A stretch of 64,000 nucleotides of DNA, taken from assembly GCA_033807775.1 (NCBI GenBank), contig CM066322.1, positions 16,791,001-16,855,000 on the forward strand, read 5' to 3'. The stretch is from Saussurea involucrata (Eukaryota > Streptophyta > Magnoliopsida > Asterales > Asteraceae). A program made the translations under genes and the position numbers. The notes beneath the pieces were generated by a model. It did not search any database and was not told the origin of the DNA. It saw only the letters and a program-made list of their open reading frames with translations. How positions within the stretch are numbered: the stretch's first letter is position 1; the number at the start of each line of letters is the position of its first letter. Positions 10,097 through 21,120 of the stretch are shown here, one piece after another.

Positions 10097-11354
10097 TGTT
10101 GGTGCAAGTGTACCCAGCTTTAATATTGTGATATATTTTTGGTACACATAAAATCACATCTCCATATTTATTTTGATGATTACAAAACACACCGCATTCT
10201 TTGTTATCTAATATTTTATCTGAGTGTGCAGCATTTAAATAATCTCGATAATTTCATCTGAAGAATCCAAGACTGAAGTCTTTCGTCGTTTTAATTTTAA
10301 AATGATAAATCACCCTATAATAATATACCACTTGGATATTTCTAAAAACCCAATTTTAATTAATTAAGGTTTATTGAGAAGATCCAGCAGTTTGGTTGCG
10401 TCCTGGAGAAGTTGCCCTTTCTGACGCCGGCATACCGCGTGGTACCGGCGGTATACCGCGGCAGGGCTGCTGTTCACCTCTGATTGGTTAGAAACTCTTT
10501 TGTCTGCACGGTATACCGCGGTGTATAGCCGGTATACCGCGGGTACAGTTTCCGTTTGTTTTTTGCAGGGTTGACCTTCTCATCTGACACGGACTTTACC
10601 TCTGCACGGTATACCGCGAGAGTTTGTCGGTATACCGCGAAGCCTCAGCACCAGTTGCTCATCCAGTATAAATACATGCAAGCACCAGCCTTCAAATGAC
10701 ACAACAAATTCACAATAACTCTCCCTGCATTTGATAAAGACTCTGCAGCATCCTCTCTTGATATTTAAACTGTTAAAATTATAAAACACGTTTTTGAGTA
10801 AGAAATCTTGAGTTGATAGCAGATTAAAATCTCTCGATTAGTTGAATCAGCAACACAACTCAAGTGATCAAACTCTCTAAAAATATCCAAGTGATAAACC
10901 TTATTCAAGAGTGATTATTCATATTAAAATTATACCCTCTTGTAAGTGTTTGAATAGAGTGAGTGATCCACATAATTCTCTCAAAGAAGAGTGATTCGCG
11001 TTTGTTGTACTAAGGTTTGTGTTCTACCGTAAAGAACACGTTTTCGTATTGGATCTCCGAGAAGTGTTATTTTCTCGAGGTGGACTAGCCAACTTTGTGT
11101 TTGGTGAACCACTTTAAAAATATCGTTGTCAAGTATTTCCTTTCCCTTATCTATTTACATTTCCGCTGTGCTTTTAAATTATATCTGTTTATATAAATTG
11201 CTTTGCATTTATATTTATTTATATAATATCTGTGTATCTGTTTGTATTTACACTCTTCTGTATTATTCCGTACTTACTCCGTATTTTTTTATAAAAAGAT
11301 TTTTTGAAAGTAAAAGTTTTAAATACAACCTTACCCCCCCTAGGTTGTCTAACA
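10097..11354 (+). repeat. Copia-A 5' LTR
   Basis: TG...CA-bounded, 1258 bp. It contains three pairs of CGGTATACCGCG-type palindromes followed by a TATA box (TATAAATA, 10657-10664). The last part of the LTR (from about 11120) has AT-rich short repeats and ends in a C-tract CCCCCCTAGG. Confidence 0.95.
10428..10664 (+). promoter_or_regulatory. Paired GGTATACC palindromes plus TATA box in the Copia-A LTR
   Basis: Copies of CGGYATACCGCG start at 10428, 10449, 10509, 10530, 10607 and 10628: three pairs with exactly 21 bp between the two members of each pair. The core GGTATACC is a perfect palindrome. TATAAATA lies at 10657-10664, about 20 bp after the last copy. The 3' LTR repeats the arrangement (near 13954-14190). 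Position just upstream of the TATA box suggests a transcription-factor or silencing-factor binding array; this is inference. Confidence 0.7.
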
Positions 11355-11420
11355 ATTGGTATCAGAGCAGGGCTTTCAAAAATCGTCTATTTAATTTTTT
11401 TTTTAAAATCCGTTTTTGTT

Positions 11421-13460
11421 ATGGCTCAACAAAATGCTTGGTTTTCTAAATCTCTTCTTATTGATTTCGAAAATTTTGATCTTTGGGCAAATTCTTTTGA
11501 ACGTTATGTTCGTGGGATAAATCAAAAAATTTGGGATATTATTATTAAAGGAAATTTCAAACCCACAAAATTTCAAAACAACAAAGTTGTTGAAAAACCT
11601 AGCTCGGAATGGTCCGACGAAGATAAGGCTAATTATTGTTTAAATTATGAAGCCAAAAATTTTCTCTTTTCGGTTCTTACTAACGATGATATTGAGCGTG
11701 TTTATCTCTTTGAAACTGCTCGTGATATTTGGGAGAACTTGAACATCACCTATGGTGGAAACTCAAAAGAAAAGAGAGACGAAACCCGAGATCAAAGAAA
11801 TGAAGAAACGTGTCTCATCGTCGACTGCGAGAAAGAGGTATGTACTTCATACTCAAGTTATTCTAGTTGTAGTGATAACGATGATGATATTGATATGTTA
11901 AATGTCTCTTTTCAAAAATTGATTGTTCTCGTAATTAGTTATAAAAATGAGAATGCTAAATTAAAAGAAGAATTATTATTATGTCAAAATGAGTTAAACC
12001 AATTTACTAGGAATAATGTGTGGGACTTAGTTCCTTGCCCTAGTAGTCAAACCATTATTGGCACAAGATGGGTCTTCCGTAACAAGGTAGACGAGAACGG
12101 TGGAGTCACACGAAACAAGGCACGTTTAGTTGCCAAGGGGTACAATCAACAAGAAGGTATAGATTATGATGAAACCTTTGCACCGGTTGCAAGGTTGGAG
12201 TCTATTCGAATGCTTCTCGCTTTTGCAAATGCTAAAGATTTTAAATTATTTCAAATGGATGTTAAAAGTGCTTTCTTAAATGGTATTATAAATGAGGAGG
12301 TATACGTTTCTCAACCTCCCGGTTTTGAAAATTTTGAAAATCCGACACATGTTTATAAATTGAAAAAAGCGCTTTATGGTTTAAAGCAAGCTTCGCGTGC
12401 GTGGTATGATAGATTAAAAACCTTTCTAATTGTTAGTGGTTATATTATGGGTAAAATAGATAATACTTTATTTGTGAAATATGATCAAAATGATATTGTA
12501 GTTGTGCAAGTATATGTTGATGATATTATTTTTGGTTCCACTAATGAAAAACTGTGTAATGAATTTTCTGCGAAAATGACAAGCGAGTTTGAAATGAGCA
12601 TGATGGGAGAGTTAAAATACTTCTTAGGATTGCAAATCAAACAATGTGAAACTGGTATTTTTATTAGTCAATCTAAATATTGTAAAGATATGTTAAAAAA
12701 GTTTAACTTTGAAAATGTCAAACCCGTTGAAACTCCAATGACCACAAACTTACAATTATCTCGTGACGAGGAGGGAAACGATTTTAATGAAAAGATTTAT
12801 CGTGGAATGATTGGTAGTTTATTATATTTAACTGCTAGTAGACCTGATATTATGTTTAGTGTATGTTTATGTGCTCGTTTTCAATCTTCACCTAAACAAA
12901 CTCACTATGAAGCTGTCAAGCGTATTTTTCGATATTTACGAGGTACTACTAATCTTGGCTTATGGTATGCAAAAACACCCGAGTTAGAAGTAACGTGTTT
13001 CACCGATTCCGATCTTGGTGGATCTATTGTTGACCGAAAAAGTACTAGTGGGGTATGTGCCTTTATAGGTCTCTCACTTGTGTCTTGGTTCTCCAAGAAA
13101 CAACAATCCGTAGCGTTGTCTACTACCGAAGCGGAATATGTAGCCGCCGCAAGAGCGTGTGCTCAAGTCCTTTGGATGAAACACACACTTACCGATTTTG
13201 AGGTACACCTAACCAAAATTCCAATTATGTGTGATAACTCAAGTGCTATAAACTTAAGTAAAAACCCTGTTTTACATTCTCGTACCAAACATATTGAATT
13301 GAGACATCACTTTTTACGAGATAATGTTCAAAAAGGCCAAATCGTGCTTGAAAAGGTTGATTCGGAAGATAATTTGGCCGATATTTTTACTAAAGCTCTT
13401 AACAAAAAAGCTTTCTTTAAATTAAGACTTGGTTTAGGCATGCTTGAGTATAACCCTTAA
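11421..13460 (+). CDS. Fused truncated gag-RT-RNase H polyprotein of Copia-A
   Basis: The frame is open from 11304, but the natural start is the MAQQ methionine at 11421, matching the gag start of Copia-B, giving 679 residues. Residues 1-115 are the gag N-terminal domain. A short Cys/Ser/Asp-rich stretch and part of the gag C-terminal coiled coil follow (to about residue 197). The frame then joins directly to reverse transcriptase (NNVWDLVP, RWVFRNK, FQMDVKSAFLNG, the catalytic YVDDIIFG) and RNase H (TEAEYVAAARA, KHIELRHHFLRD, ending ADIFTKAL). The gag zinc knuckle, protease and integrase are missing. At least two internal deletions were therefore both resolved in frame. It cannot be autonomous. 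Confidence 0.88.
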   Translation: MAQQNAWFSKSLLIDFENFDLWANSFERYVRGINQKIWDIIIKGNFKPTKFQNNKVVEKPSSEWSDEDKANYCLNYEAKNFLFSVLTNDDIERVYLFETARDIWENLNITYGGNSKEKRDETRDQRNEETCLIVDCEKEVCTSYSSYSSCSDNDDDIDMLNVSFQKLIVLVISYKNENAKLKEELLLCQNELNQFTRNNVWDLVPCPSSQTIIGTRWVFRNKVDENGGVTRNKARLVAKGYNQQEGIDYDETFAPVARLESIRMLLAFANAKDFKLFQMDVKSAFLNGIINEEVYVSQPPGFENFENPTHVYKLKKALYGLKQASRAWYDRLKTFLIVSGYIMGKIDNTLFVKYDQNDIVVVQVYVDDIIFGSTNEKLCNEFSAKMTSEFEMSMMGELKYFLGLQIKQCETGIFISQSKYCKDMLKKFNFENVKPVETPMTTNLQLSRDEEGNDFNEKIYRGMIGSLLYLTASRPDIMFSVCLCARFQSSPKQTHYEAVKRIFRYLRGTTNLGLWYAKTPELEVTCFTDSDLGGSIVDRKSTSGVCAFIGLSLVSWFSKKQQSVALSTTEAEYVAAARACAQVLWMKHTLTDFEVHLTKIPIMCDNSSAINLSKNPVLHSRTKHIELRHHFLRDNVQKGQIVLEKVDSEDNLADIFTKALNKKAFFKLRLGLGMLEYNP

Positions 13461-13622
13461 AAATACTAACTCTCAAATATTTCATATTTTGAGGGGGAGC
13501 ATCTTTCGAGGGGGAGCATAAGCGACCTTCTTAAACCCTTTTTGCTTCGACAAAAGGGGGAGAGAAACCGAGTATGCTCTCGTGTTTAGCGTTGTGTTTG
13601 TCATCATCAAAAAGGGGGAGAT

Positions 13623-14880
13623 TGTTGGTGCAAGTGTACCCAGCTTTAATATTGTGATATATTTTTGGTACACATAAAATCACATCTCCATATTTATTTT
13701 GATGATTACAAAACACACCGCATTCTTTGTTATCTAATATTTTATCTGAGTGTGCAGCATTTAAATAATCTCGATAATTTCATCTGAAGAATCCAAGACT
13801 GAAGTCTTTCGTCGTTTTAATTTTAAAATGATAAATCACCCTATAATAATATACCACTTGGATATTTCTAAAAACCCAATTTTAATTAATTAAGGTTTAT
13901 TGAGAAGATCCAGCAGTTTGGTTGCGTCCTGGAGAAGTTGCCCTTTCTGACGCCGGCATACCGCGTGGTACCGGCGGTATACCGCGGCAGGGCTGCTGTT
14001 CACCTCTGATTGGTTAGAAACTCTTTTGTCTGCACGGTATACCGCGGTGTATAGCCGGTATACCGCGAGTACAGTTTTCGTTTGTTTTTTGCAGGGTTGA
14101 CCTTCTCATCTGACACGGACTTTACCTATGCACGGTATACCGCGAGAGTTTGCCGGTATACCGCGAAGCCTCAGCACCAGTTGCTCATCCAGTATAAATA
14201 CATGCAAGCACCAGCCTTCAAATGACACAACAAATTCACAATAACTCTCCCTGCATTTGATAAAGACTCTGCAGCATCCTCTCTTGATATTTAAACTGTT
14301 AAAATTATAAAACACGTTTTTGAGTAAGAAATCTTGAGTTGATAGCAGATTAAAATCTCTCGATTAGTTGAATCAGCAACACAACTCAAGTGATCAAACT
14401 CTCTAAAAATATCCAAGTGATAAACCTTATTCAAGAGTGATTATTCATATTAAAATTATACCCTCTTGTAAGTGTTTGAATAGAGTGAGTGATCCACATA
14501 ATTCTCTCAAAGAAGAGTGATTCGCGTTTGTTGTACTAAGGTTTGTGTTCTACCGTAAAGAACACGTTTTCGTATTGGATCTCCGAGAAGTGTTATTTTC
14601 TCGAGGTGGACTAGCCAACTTTGTGTTTGGTGAACCACTTTAAAAATATCGTTGTCAAGTATTTCCTTTCCCTTATCTATTTACATTTCCGCTGTGCTTT
14701 TAAATTATATCTGTTTATATAAATTGCTTTGCATTTATATTTATTTATATAATATCTGTGTATCTGTTTGTATTTACACTCTTATGTATTATTCCGTACT
14801 TACTCCGTATTTTTTTATAAAAAGATTTTTTGAAAGTAAAAGTTTTAAATACAACCTTACCCCCCCTAGGTTGTCTAACA
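13623..14880 (+). repeat. Copia-A 3' LTR
   Basis: Same length as the 5' LTR (1258 bp) and near-identical, implying a recent insertion. It is preceded by the polypurine tract AAAGGGGGAGAT. It is followed not by host sequence but by ATTGGTATCAGAGCAGGGCT, the start of the internal region. Confidence 0.95.
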
Positions 14881-14902
14881 ATTGGTATCAGAGCAGGGCT
14901 TT

Positions 14903-15626
14903 AAGTAGTCTAATATAATATTACAAGCCTACCAAATATTATTTGTAAACGCCATACAAGTCCCAATATAATATTACAAGCAACTACGTCAAGTGATACT
15001 TGCACACATAATATTTGGAAGTGAAGTATTTTTCATCACAATGAAAAAAAATGCAACACTTCCAAGTTTAATAGGCAATTAATAATTGTCAAACATAGCT
15101 AATTAATGAGAATTTAGATCAGATTTATATGGTACTGTCAAATGCAAGTTTCTATAATATAGATACTGTTCTACATTACATAATACCAATTTTTGCATCA
15201 TATGAATCACTTCCAGACAACAAGAACCAATACAGTACTAGTTACAATAAGACTTCCATTTAACAAAAACCCTTCGCCGACCCATTGAGTTCACTCAGTA
15301 GCATGAAACATGGATCATCTAGTTCCTTTGGGGTCAATATCTAATCTCCTTGACCACCTTTGGATGCGGTCACATTATTGAACTTTCTCACTGTTTGTTG
15401 TATATGACTGTAACAGTAATTCTGCTCTTGAATAAAGGTCTTTCATTAGGCTGAAAATTAGTCTTTAAGTAGTCTAAGGATTAATGCACATGTGAATCAA
15501 GAAATAAATGCTTGTTCATCCAATAATCTCTGTATTAGGATTACCGCAAGTTTCATAAACCTACTTACTAGGTGTTGGAAAATTTTAGTAAAAATATGGG
15601 TTTTACAAAACTTTGGACACATTTAA

Positions 15627-15670
<44 letters not shown>

Positions 15671-16045
15671 TATATATAACTAACTCTTAGTAGGTTTATG
15701 TTCTCCTATATGAGAGCTTCAAAACGATATATAATGCGTCCAAAACGAAGTATGTGTGAATGAGATATCGATACTCAAAGTTGAGTAATTGGATGAAATT
15801 AGCAAAAACCAAATGGGTGTGGGAATGTGTCCCACATAAGAAGAGAGTGTAAAGTGTTGTTGCATGTTTTTACTATTTTTGTCACACTTTTTAGGCTCCA
15901 GGTTAAATACTTTAACAAAATAATAAACAAAATTATAACTTCAATCACAATACTTTAACAAAATAAGTCAACATTAAAAATAACAATTATTTAATGTTAC
16001 ATAAACAACACAATGTTGCTGTGTTTGACAATGCGCATAAATGGA
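14903..16045. other. MULE-1 internal DNA, 3' of the Ulp1-like gene; no gene seen
   Basis: AT-rich. It contains a short local duplication (AATATAATATTACAAGC at about 14912 and again at about 14963), a 15-bp direct repeat (14899-14913 and 15463-15477), a (TA)n(TG)n tract at about 15625-15671, and otherwise nothing recognisable. It probably represents the 3' UTR and intergenic spacer of the MULE, altered around the Copia-A breakpoint. Confidence 0.55.
15625..15671. repeat. (TA)n(TG)n microsatellite
   Basis: About ten TA units followed by about eleven TG units. Confidence 0.9.
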
Positions 16046-17360
16046 CTACGCCATATGTTGACGAAATTCCCTGGCCTCATCTTCGGTGTGGTCAGGGTGC
16101 AAATCTACCACATCGTTATTAATCAAGATGTTGACATTACGGCATACCCAGACACCGCAATCCGCATTCATCCCTTTCTGCTGTGGTGCATTCTTGGCTA
16201 ACCTGTGACGGAAGTTCACTGACCATTCGCGACGGCGCACATCCCCGATCCGGCCAAAGAACTCCGTCAGCACAGCTTTAAATCTGGCAAGCTGCTCATC
16301 CATAGCGTCTTTGAAGAGATTGGCAGTGTCGCTGTCATATATGGTCATCACCATAGTTGGAAGATCAAACACTCCGAGTAGCCAATGTTTAGGATGAATG
16401 CATATAGGGATGTACACCTGAAATATTACAATATTAGACAACTTAGTTAGCAACCAAACAACTTAAATAAAATAAGAGTAAAACGATTTACATACAGTAT
16501 CGAGTAACTGCCAATTCACCCCTTCCATGCCATTGCATGAGTTAGCCACGGAGGCGGGACCTTGATGTTCAAGCACCATGAACGCAAAGAAAGTAGTGTG
16601 CATCACGGTCCACCTCGTGTCTGGTCCACGGGATTTTTGGAGCAGGGCGACCCAACAATCCATGTGCTATACATAAAAAAATAGATGGTTAGACATGTAA
16701 TATAAATATATTTGATTATATGACTATATTTAAACTTCATTACTAACCACATCCTCTAAGTCAGACTCCAAAGGGTCAACTACCAACAATGCTTTGAAAA
16801 ACGAGGGGTGATGTCTAGGTTGAGGTAAGGGATGAATACCAGGCTTGGGAGGTTACCAGTCTGGCACATGTTCAATATATCCTCGGCCGGAAGACGCTCC
16901 GGTGAAGCCATCTTTCCCTTTCCGGCTTTCTTTCCCACCTTCTTTCCCGTTTTCTTTCCTGCTTCCTTTGCATTCTTTTGAGGGGGCGGTGTGGTAGATT
17001 TTTGCCGTGTCCATGGGCTACCAAAATAGTGTGAACATTTCGTCTCCCGCCTAGACGGGGATGCAACCTCCGCCTGTGGATCTACAACATCCATCGGGTC
17101 ATCTTCCGGCTCCGAGAAGTGCTCCTCAAAAATTTCCGGCTGACGGAAGTCCTGTCCCAACCCCATCGACTAAAAATTAAGTTATTAGATGTTTTAAGTA
17201 CAATTTCATCATGTTCACAATTAAACCAAAACTACAAAAATAACTTACAGTCTACGTGGAAGCTGGCGGTGTGACGTACGACGACCCCGACATTTCCGGC
17301 CTGTAATAGTCTGCGTCCGATAGGCCAACGAAGTCCATGAACGACGACCCCCCTGCACCC

Positions 17361-17971
17361 GACATCCCGACCTGCATGACATTGATCATTATTAGTCCAA
17401 CAAATTTAGGAACTAACATATAACTATAATGGTTACTCAGTGTGACTTACACTCTCCGGGATTGACGAATAGGATGTGGTGACAAATGGTGGCATTTGGG
17501 ATGTGTATCCCCCTGCACCCGACATCCCGACCTGCGTGACATTGATCATTATTAGTCCAACAAATTTAGGAACTAACATATAACTATAATAGTTACTCAG
17601 TGTGACTTACACTCTCCGGGATTGACGAATAGGATGTGGTGACAAATGGTGGCATTTGGGGGGTGTATCCCCCTGCACCCGACATCCCGACCTGCGTGAC
17701 ATTTATCATTATTAGTCCAACAAATTTAGGAACTAACATATAACTATAATGGTTACTCAGTGTGACTTACACTCTCCGGGATTGACGAATAGGATGTGGT
17801 GACAAACGGTGGCATTTGGGATGTGTATCCCCCTGCCCCCGACATCCCGACCTGTGTGACATTGATCATTATTAGTCCCACAAATTTAGGAACTAACATA
17901 TAACTATAATGGTTACTCAGTGTGACTTACACTCTCCGGGATTGACGAATAGGATGTGGTGCCAAACGTCG
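17361..17971 (-). repeat. Tandem 160-bp exon-intron repeat (81-nt exon + 79-nt intron)
   Basis: GACATCCCGAC occurs at 17361, 17521, 17681 and 17841, exactly 160 bp apart. On the minus strand each unit is an 81-nt exon (17531-17451, 17691-17611, 17851-17771) encoding 27 residues (VGMSGAGGYTSQMPPF then VTTSYSSIPES), followed by a 79-nt intron with GTAAGTCAC donor and CACGCAG-type acceptor. Flanking exons are partial copies: E5 (18020-17931) shares the TTSYSSIPES end, and E9 (17371-17249) shares the VGMSGAGG start. Four near-identical 79-bp introns are present (17372-17450, 17532-17610, 17692-17770, 17852-17930). All copies keep their splice sites and open frame, so copy number changes protein length in 27-residue steps. 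Confidence 0.88.
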
Positions 17972-18234
17972 CCTGTGCCCCCTGTCCGAACGGAGCGGGG
18001 ATCGGCGTCGTACTCGACAGCTAAAACAAATTTAGAATGTAATATTAATATACAAACTAAAAGATCGTGGTCGACAAATTAAGTTAAACACTAACACGAA
18101 CAGCGCCAAACTGTCTGACGAATGCCTCCAGATTGTTTAAACGTGTGTCTTGGGGCCCGTGGACGTAGTCCCACATATCGTCATGACTGCCTCGAACTGG
18201 CCCGTAGACGTGTGTCGGATCTTGATGGGAGTAG

Positions 18235-18312
18235 GAAGGGGCCGCCTCATATGGATCGGAAGGGGGCGGCTGATATGGATCGGAAGGGGGCGGCTGGTAT
18301 CGATCGGAAGGG
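18235..18312 (-). repeat. 24-bp coding repeat (YQPPPSDP)
   Basis: About three imperfect 24-bp units (ATGGATCGGAAGGGGGCGGC and variants) within exon 4 of the Ulp1-like gene. They translate on the minus strand to repeated PPPSDPYQ octapeptides, a disordered proline-rich linker. Confidence 0.75.
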
Positions 18313-18923
18313 TGGCCTCGCGTCGTCTTCCTCATCTTCGTCAGATGAGGAACTAGACCCAGATGGGGAAGGAGAGGGACGTCGAACCCTTGCCGCCTCT
18401 CTGTCAATAAAGGCCACGCTGTTTCTGTACCAAGGCGTGTCCCTCTCGTAGGTAGTAGGCAGAAGGTTTGCGAAAGGCATAAGCGGCGGCTAAATATATG
18501 GTAAAACACAAAAAATTTAATAAGCGGGACTAACGTATGCAACATTGTAAACATAGTAAAAGAACTTACATGTCTAGATTGGCTGAAGAACTCAAGCCAA
18601 GTCTGCCTATTTAGGGAAAGACCCCTCCGGTCCCAACGGGTTCCCCTATGTAATCTGTCGGTGCGCTTGTTGAAATATTGAGCGGCTACGGGAAACATCT
18701 CCAAGATCCATATATGGAATTACACAAGAAGAGCAACTACGTAAAAAGGAAAGCCAAACAGTTTGTATGTATTATTATTTATGTTATACTACGTATCTAA
18801 CATTTAAGGCGTATGTAAATCCACAAAGATTCATCTTGGCAAGTCGATCGGGCCGTCTGGCAATGGCTTGGTGCAAAATAGTGTAGCTATGTGCCCAGAT
18901 GTGGCTACCCCACGGGTACCTGT

Positions 18924-19809
18924 TGTTTGGGCAAAAAAATCACGTCGCTCGACCGCGACCAGAACAAGTAAGACGTATGATTAAGGACTATATCTTGTAT
19001 TAAGATAAGGTCTCGACAAAGACCCAGAACACCATCGTCGTCCCTCATAAAAGGTAAGTCGAGAGTTCCTTACGACGCTCGACCATAGCGTTGCCCGATC
19101 CGCACGACTATTACATAAGGACGTGCGACCTCGACCAAAGCTAACGTTCACCATGACCGTTTGTTAAGTGTTTAATGCAGGAGTAAAAGTCATTAAGGAG
19201 CAACGACTATAACCGACGCAATCGTTAAACAGCCGGCGACCGTAACGGACGAAGATCATTACTCCGGCAACCGTTTCCAACCGTTAAGGCCATTAAAGGA
19301 GAATTTATGGATGAAGCTAAGGACGCGAAGACTATAAATATCAAGCTCAATCAACATTTCAAGACATCGAAGATCCGACGATTAACAACCGAAGCAATAT
19401 TCAAGAACACCTGAAGTGAAGAACCATTATTCTAAGTATCGTTCTCGACGCACGACAACAGCCCTCAACCAGCAGTTCACACTTTGTTTCGTACACGACA
19501 AACACATGTTTTTACATTCAAACACTTGTACTTTACATTTCGAAGCATTTCCTTCATCTGTATTGTAATCATTATATGATCGACACCAATACCCAAGGAC
19601 ATCGCCCCTGATTGGCGACCATAGTATAGCGACGACACCCACTGTCGTCCGCAGGGTTTTTCCTCGTTTGAGGTTTTTCATGCGTCATCAAATCCCATGT
19701 TTCTTTATTTTATTTATCATCGCACGTCTCGTCGAAAGATTCTTTCTTTAGTTGTTTAAGTCCACATCGACCTTAAGTTGTCCCTTTGGTGCGATTTTTG
19801 GCATTAACA
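18924..19809 (+). mobile_element. Solo LTR inside exon 2 of the MULE-1 gene
   Basis: 886 bp, beginning TGTTTGGGC and ending GCATTAACA (TG...CA), flanked by CCTGT on both sides (18919-18923 and 19810-19814). Removing it and one CCTGT rejoins the exon so that FNR..YPWGSHIW reads as in the MULE-2 homologue (FNSYPWGSHIW). A TATA-like ACTATAAATA at about 19330 suggests plus-strand orientation. No internal region remains, so it formed by LTR-LTR recombination. Superfamily not assignable from the LTR alone. Confidence 0.85.
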
Positions 19810-20724
19810 CCTGTTAAACAAATCCAAGTCCTCGACGGACCTAAGGACCGTCTCGGAAGCAGTCTGGCTCAACTCACGGCCCATGAAGCCCATATCCACG
19901 ATCGCCACCAAGCATACACGGACAGCATCGTGGTCGCTTAGGGCACTAAGGCCCTGTTTCATCGTCTCCACGACTGTCTTCAGCTTCAAACGAGATGCTG
20001 ACACGCCCCAAACCCTACGAACGAAGGAAATGTCTGCTAAGGGAGGAAGGGGGGAGCCTCTCCAAAAAGTAGTCCTGTAATTAGACAGAATTCACGACGC
20101 CCAAACCGCAATTGATGCTCGAAGAAATCAAAATACATCTCCTCCAGATCACCATTGGAGACCTCGACCTCCAACTGTAGAAACATGTGGACTAGCGTGG
20201 GGTTGCCACCAGGGTAAGTCAGATCCATCCATGGACCGAAAGGTGTCCCTCTAAAGATGTCCTCAAGGGTAGCTGCGCGATCACCTAATTCCACGAAGCG
20301 GTCTCTCAACTCCACCATGTAGCCAACGCGACACTTTAACGTCAAGTCGATGTTAAAGAAATCCCTCTACATAGTAATTCACGGATGTTATAGGTAGTGT
20401 TATATATAGATGTTTTTGCTTGTTTGGTTTATTGTGTTGATAATTATTCGTTTCTTTTAGTTTTAGAAAAGAAACCACTCAATCTATTGAACTTCCAGGT
20501 AGCAGGGGAATCAAAAGGATTGCTTAAATCCCTACATACCTTAGGGCTATTTACACCCGTTTGACAAAATCCAAATAGATATGTTGCGGTTTATTTTATT
20601 TCAATATATAATAGTGTTATATATAGATGTTTTTGGCAAGAGGCCAAAATGAATTTGAGTGTGGCATGTGAAGCCTATTTAATATTCATACCATTTATTT
20701 ACGAAAATTTATTTATGGCTAGGA

Positions 20725-21120
20725 AACTCAAAAGAAGTTTAGGGACCTAAGTTGTTATTCACAAAAGTTTAGGGACCTAAGTTGTCATTCATTAGGGTTT
20801 AGGGACCTAAGTTGTCATTCACAAAAGTTTAGGGACCTAAGTTGTCATTCACCAAAGTTAGGGACCTAAGTTGTCATTCACAAAAGTTTAGGGACCTAAG
20901 TTGTCATTCATTAGGGTTTAGGGACTTAAGTTGTCATTCGTTAGGGTTTAGGGACCTAAGTTATCATTCACCAAAGTTTAGGGACCTAAGTTGTCATTCC
21001 CCAAAGTTTAGGGACCTAAGTTGTCATTCACCAAAGTTAAGGGACTTAAGTTGTCATTCACCAAAGTTAAGAGACCTAAGTTGTCATTCACAAAAGTTAG
21101 GTGACCTAAGTTGTCATTCT
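20725..21120 (-). repeat. About 30-bp satellite in intron 1 of the MULE-1 gene
   Basis: Roughly thirteen units of AGGGACCTAAGTTGTCATTC plus a variable 8-10 bp spacer (ACAAAAGTTT, ACCAAAGTT or TTAGGGTTT). A related array in opposite orientation occurs in the homologous intron of MULE-2 (62545-62750). The repeated RDLSCHS peptide frame on the plus strand is a by-product. Confidence 0.9.

Larger units (their letters stand above)
10097..14902 (+). mobile_element. Internally deleted Copia retrotransposon (Copia-A)
   Basis: Two 1258-bp LTRs (10097-11354 and 13623-14880), both TGTTGG...AACA, with about five mismatches seen by eye (over 99% identity). The primer site TGGTATCAGAGC (initiator tRNA-Met) follows the 5' LTR and an AAAGGGGGAGAT purine tract precedes the 3' LTR. 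The interior carries one fused frame (11421-13460) that lacks zinc knuckle, protease and integrase. The right boundary is abnormal: 22 bp of the primer-site region (14881-14902) follow the 3' LTR, and no 5-bp target duplication matches TGGTC on the left. The pol segment is nearly identical to Copia-B at 42025-45075, so both are the same family in opposite orientations. It would need proteins in trans to move. Confidence 0.9.

Noticed and set aside
20725..21120. Regular direct repeats resembling a CRISPR array
   Set aside because: Spacers are not unique, units are degenerate, and the genome is a plant; it is a satellite in a transposon intron.
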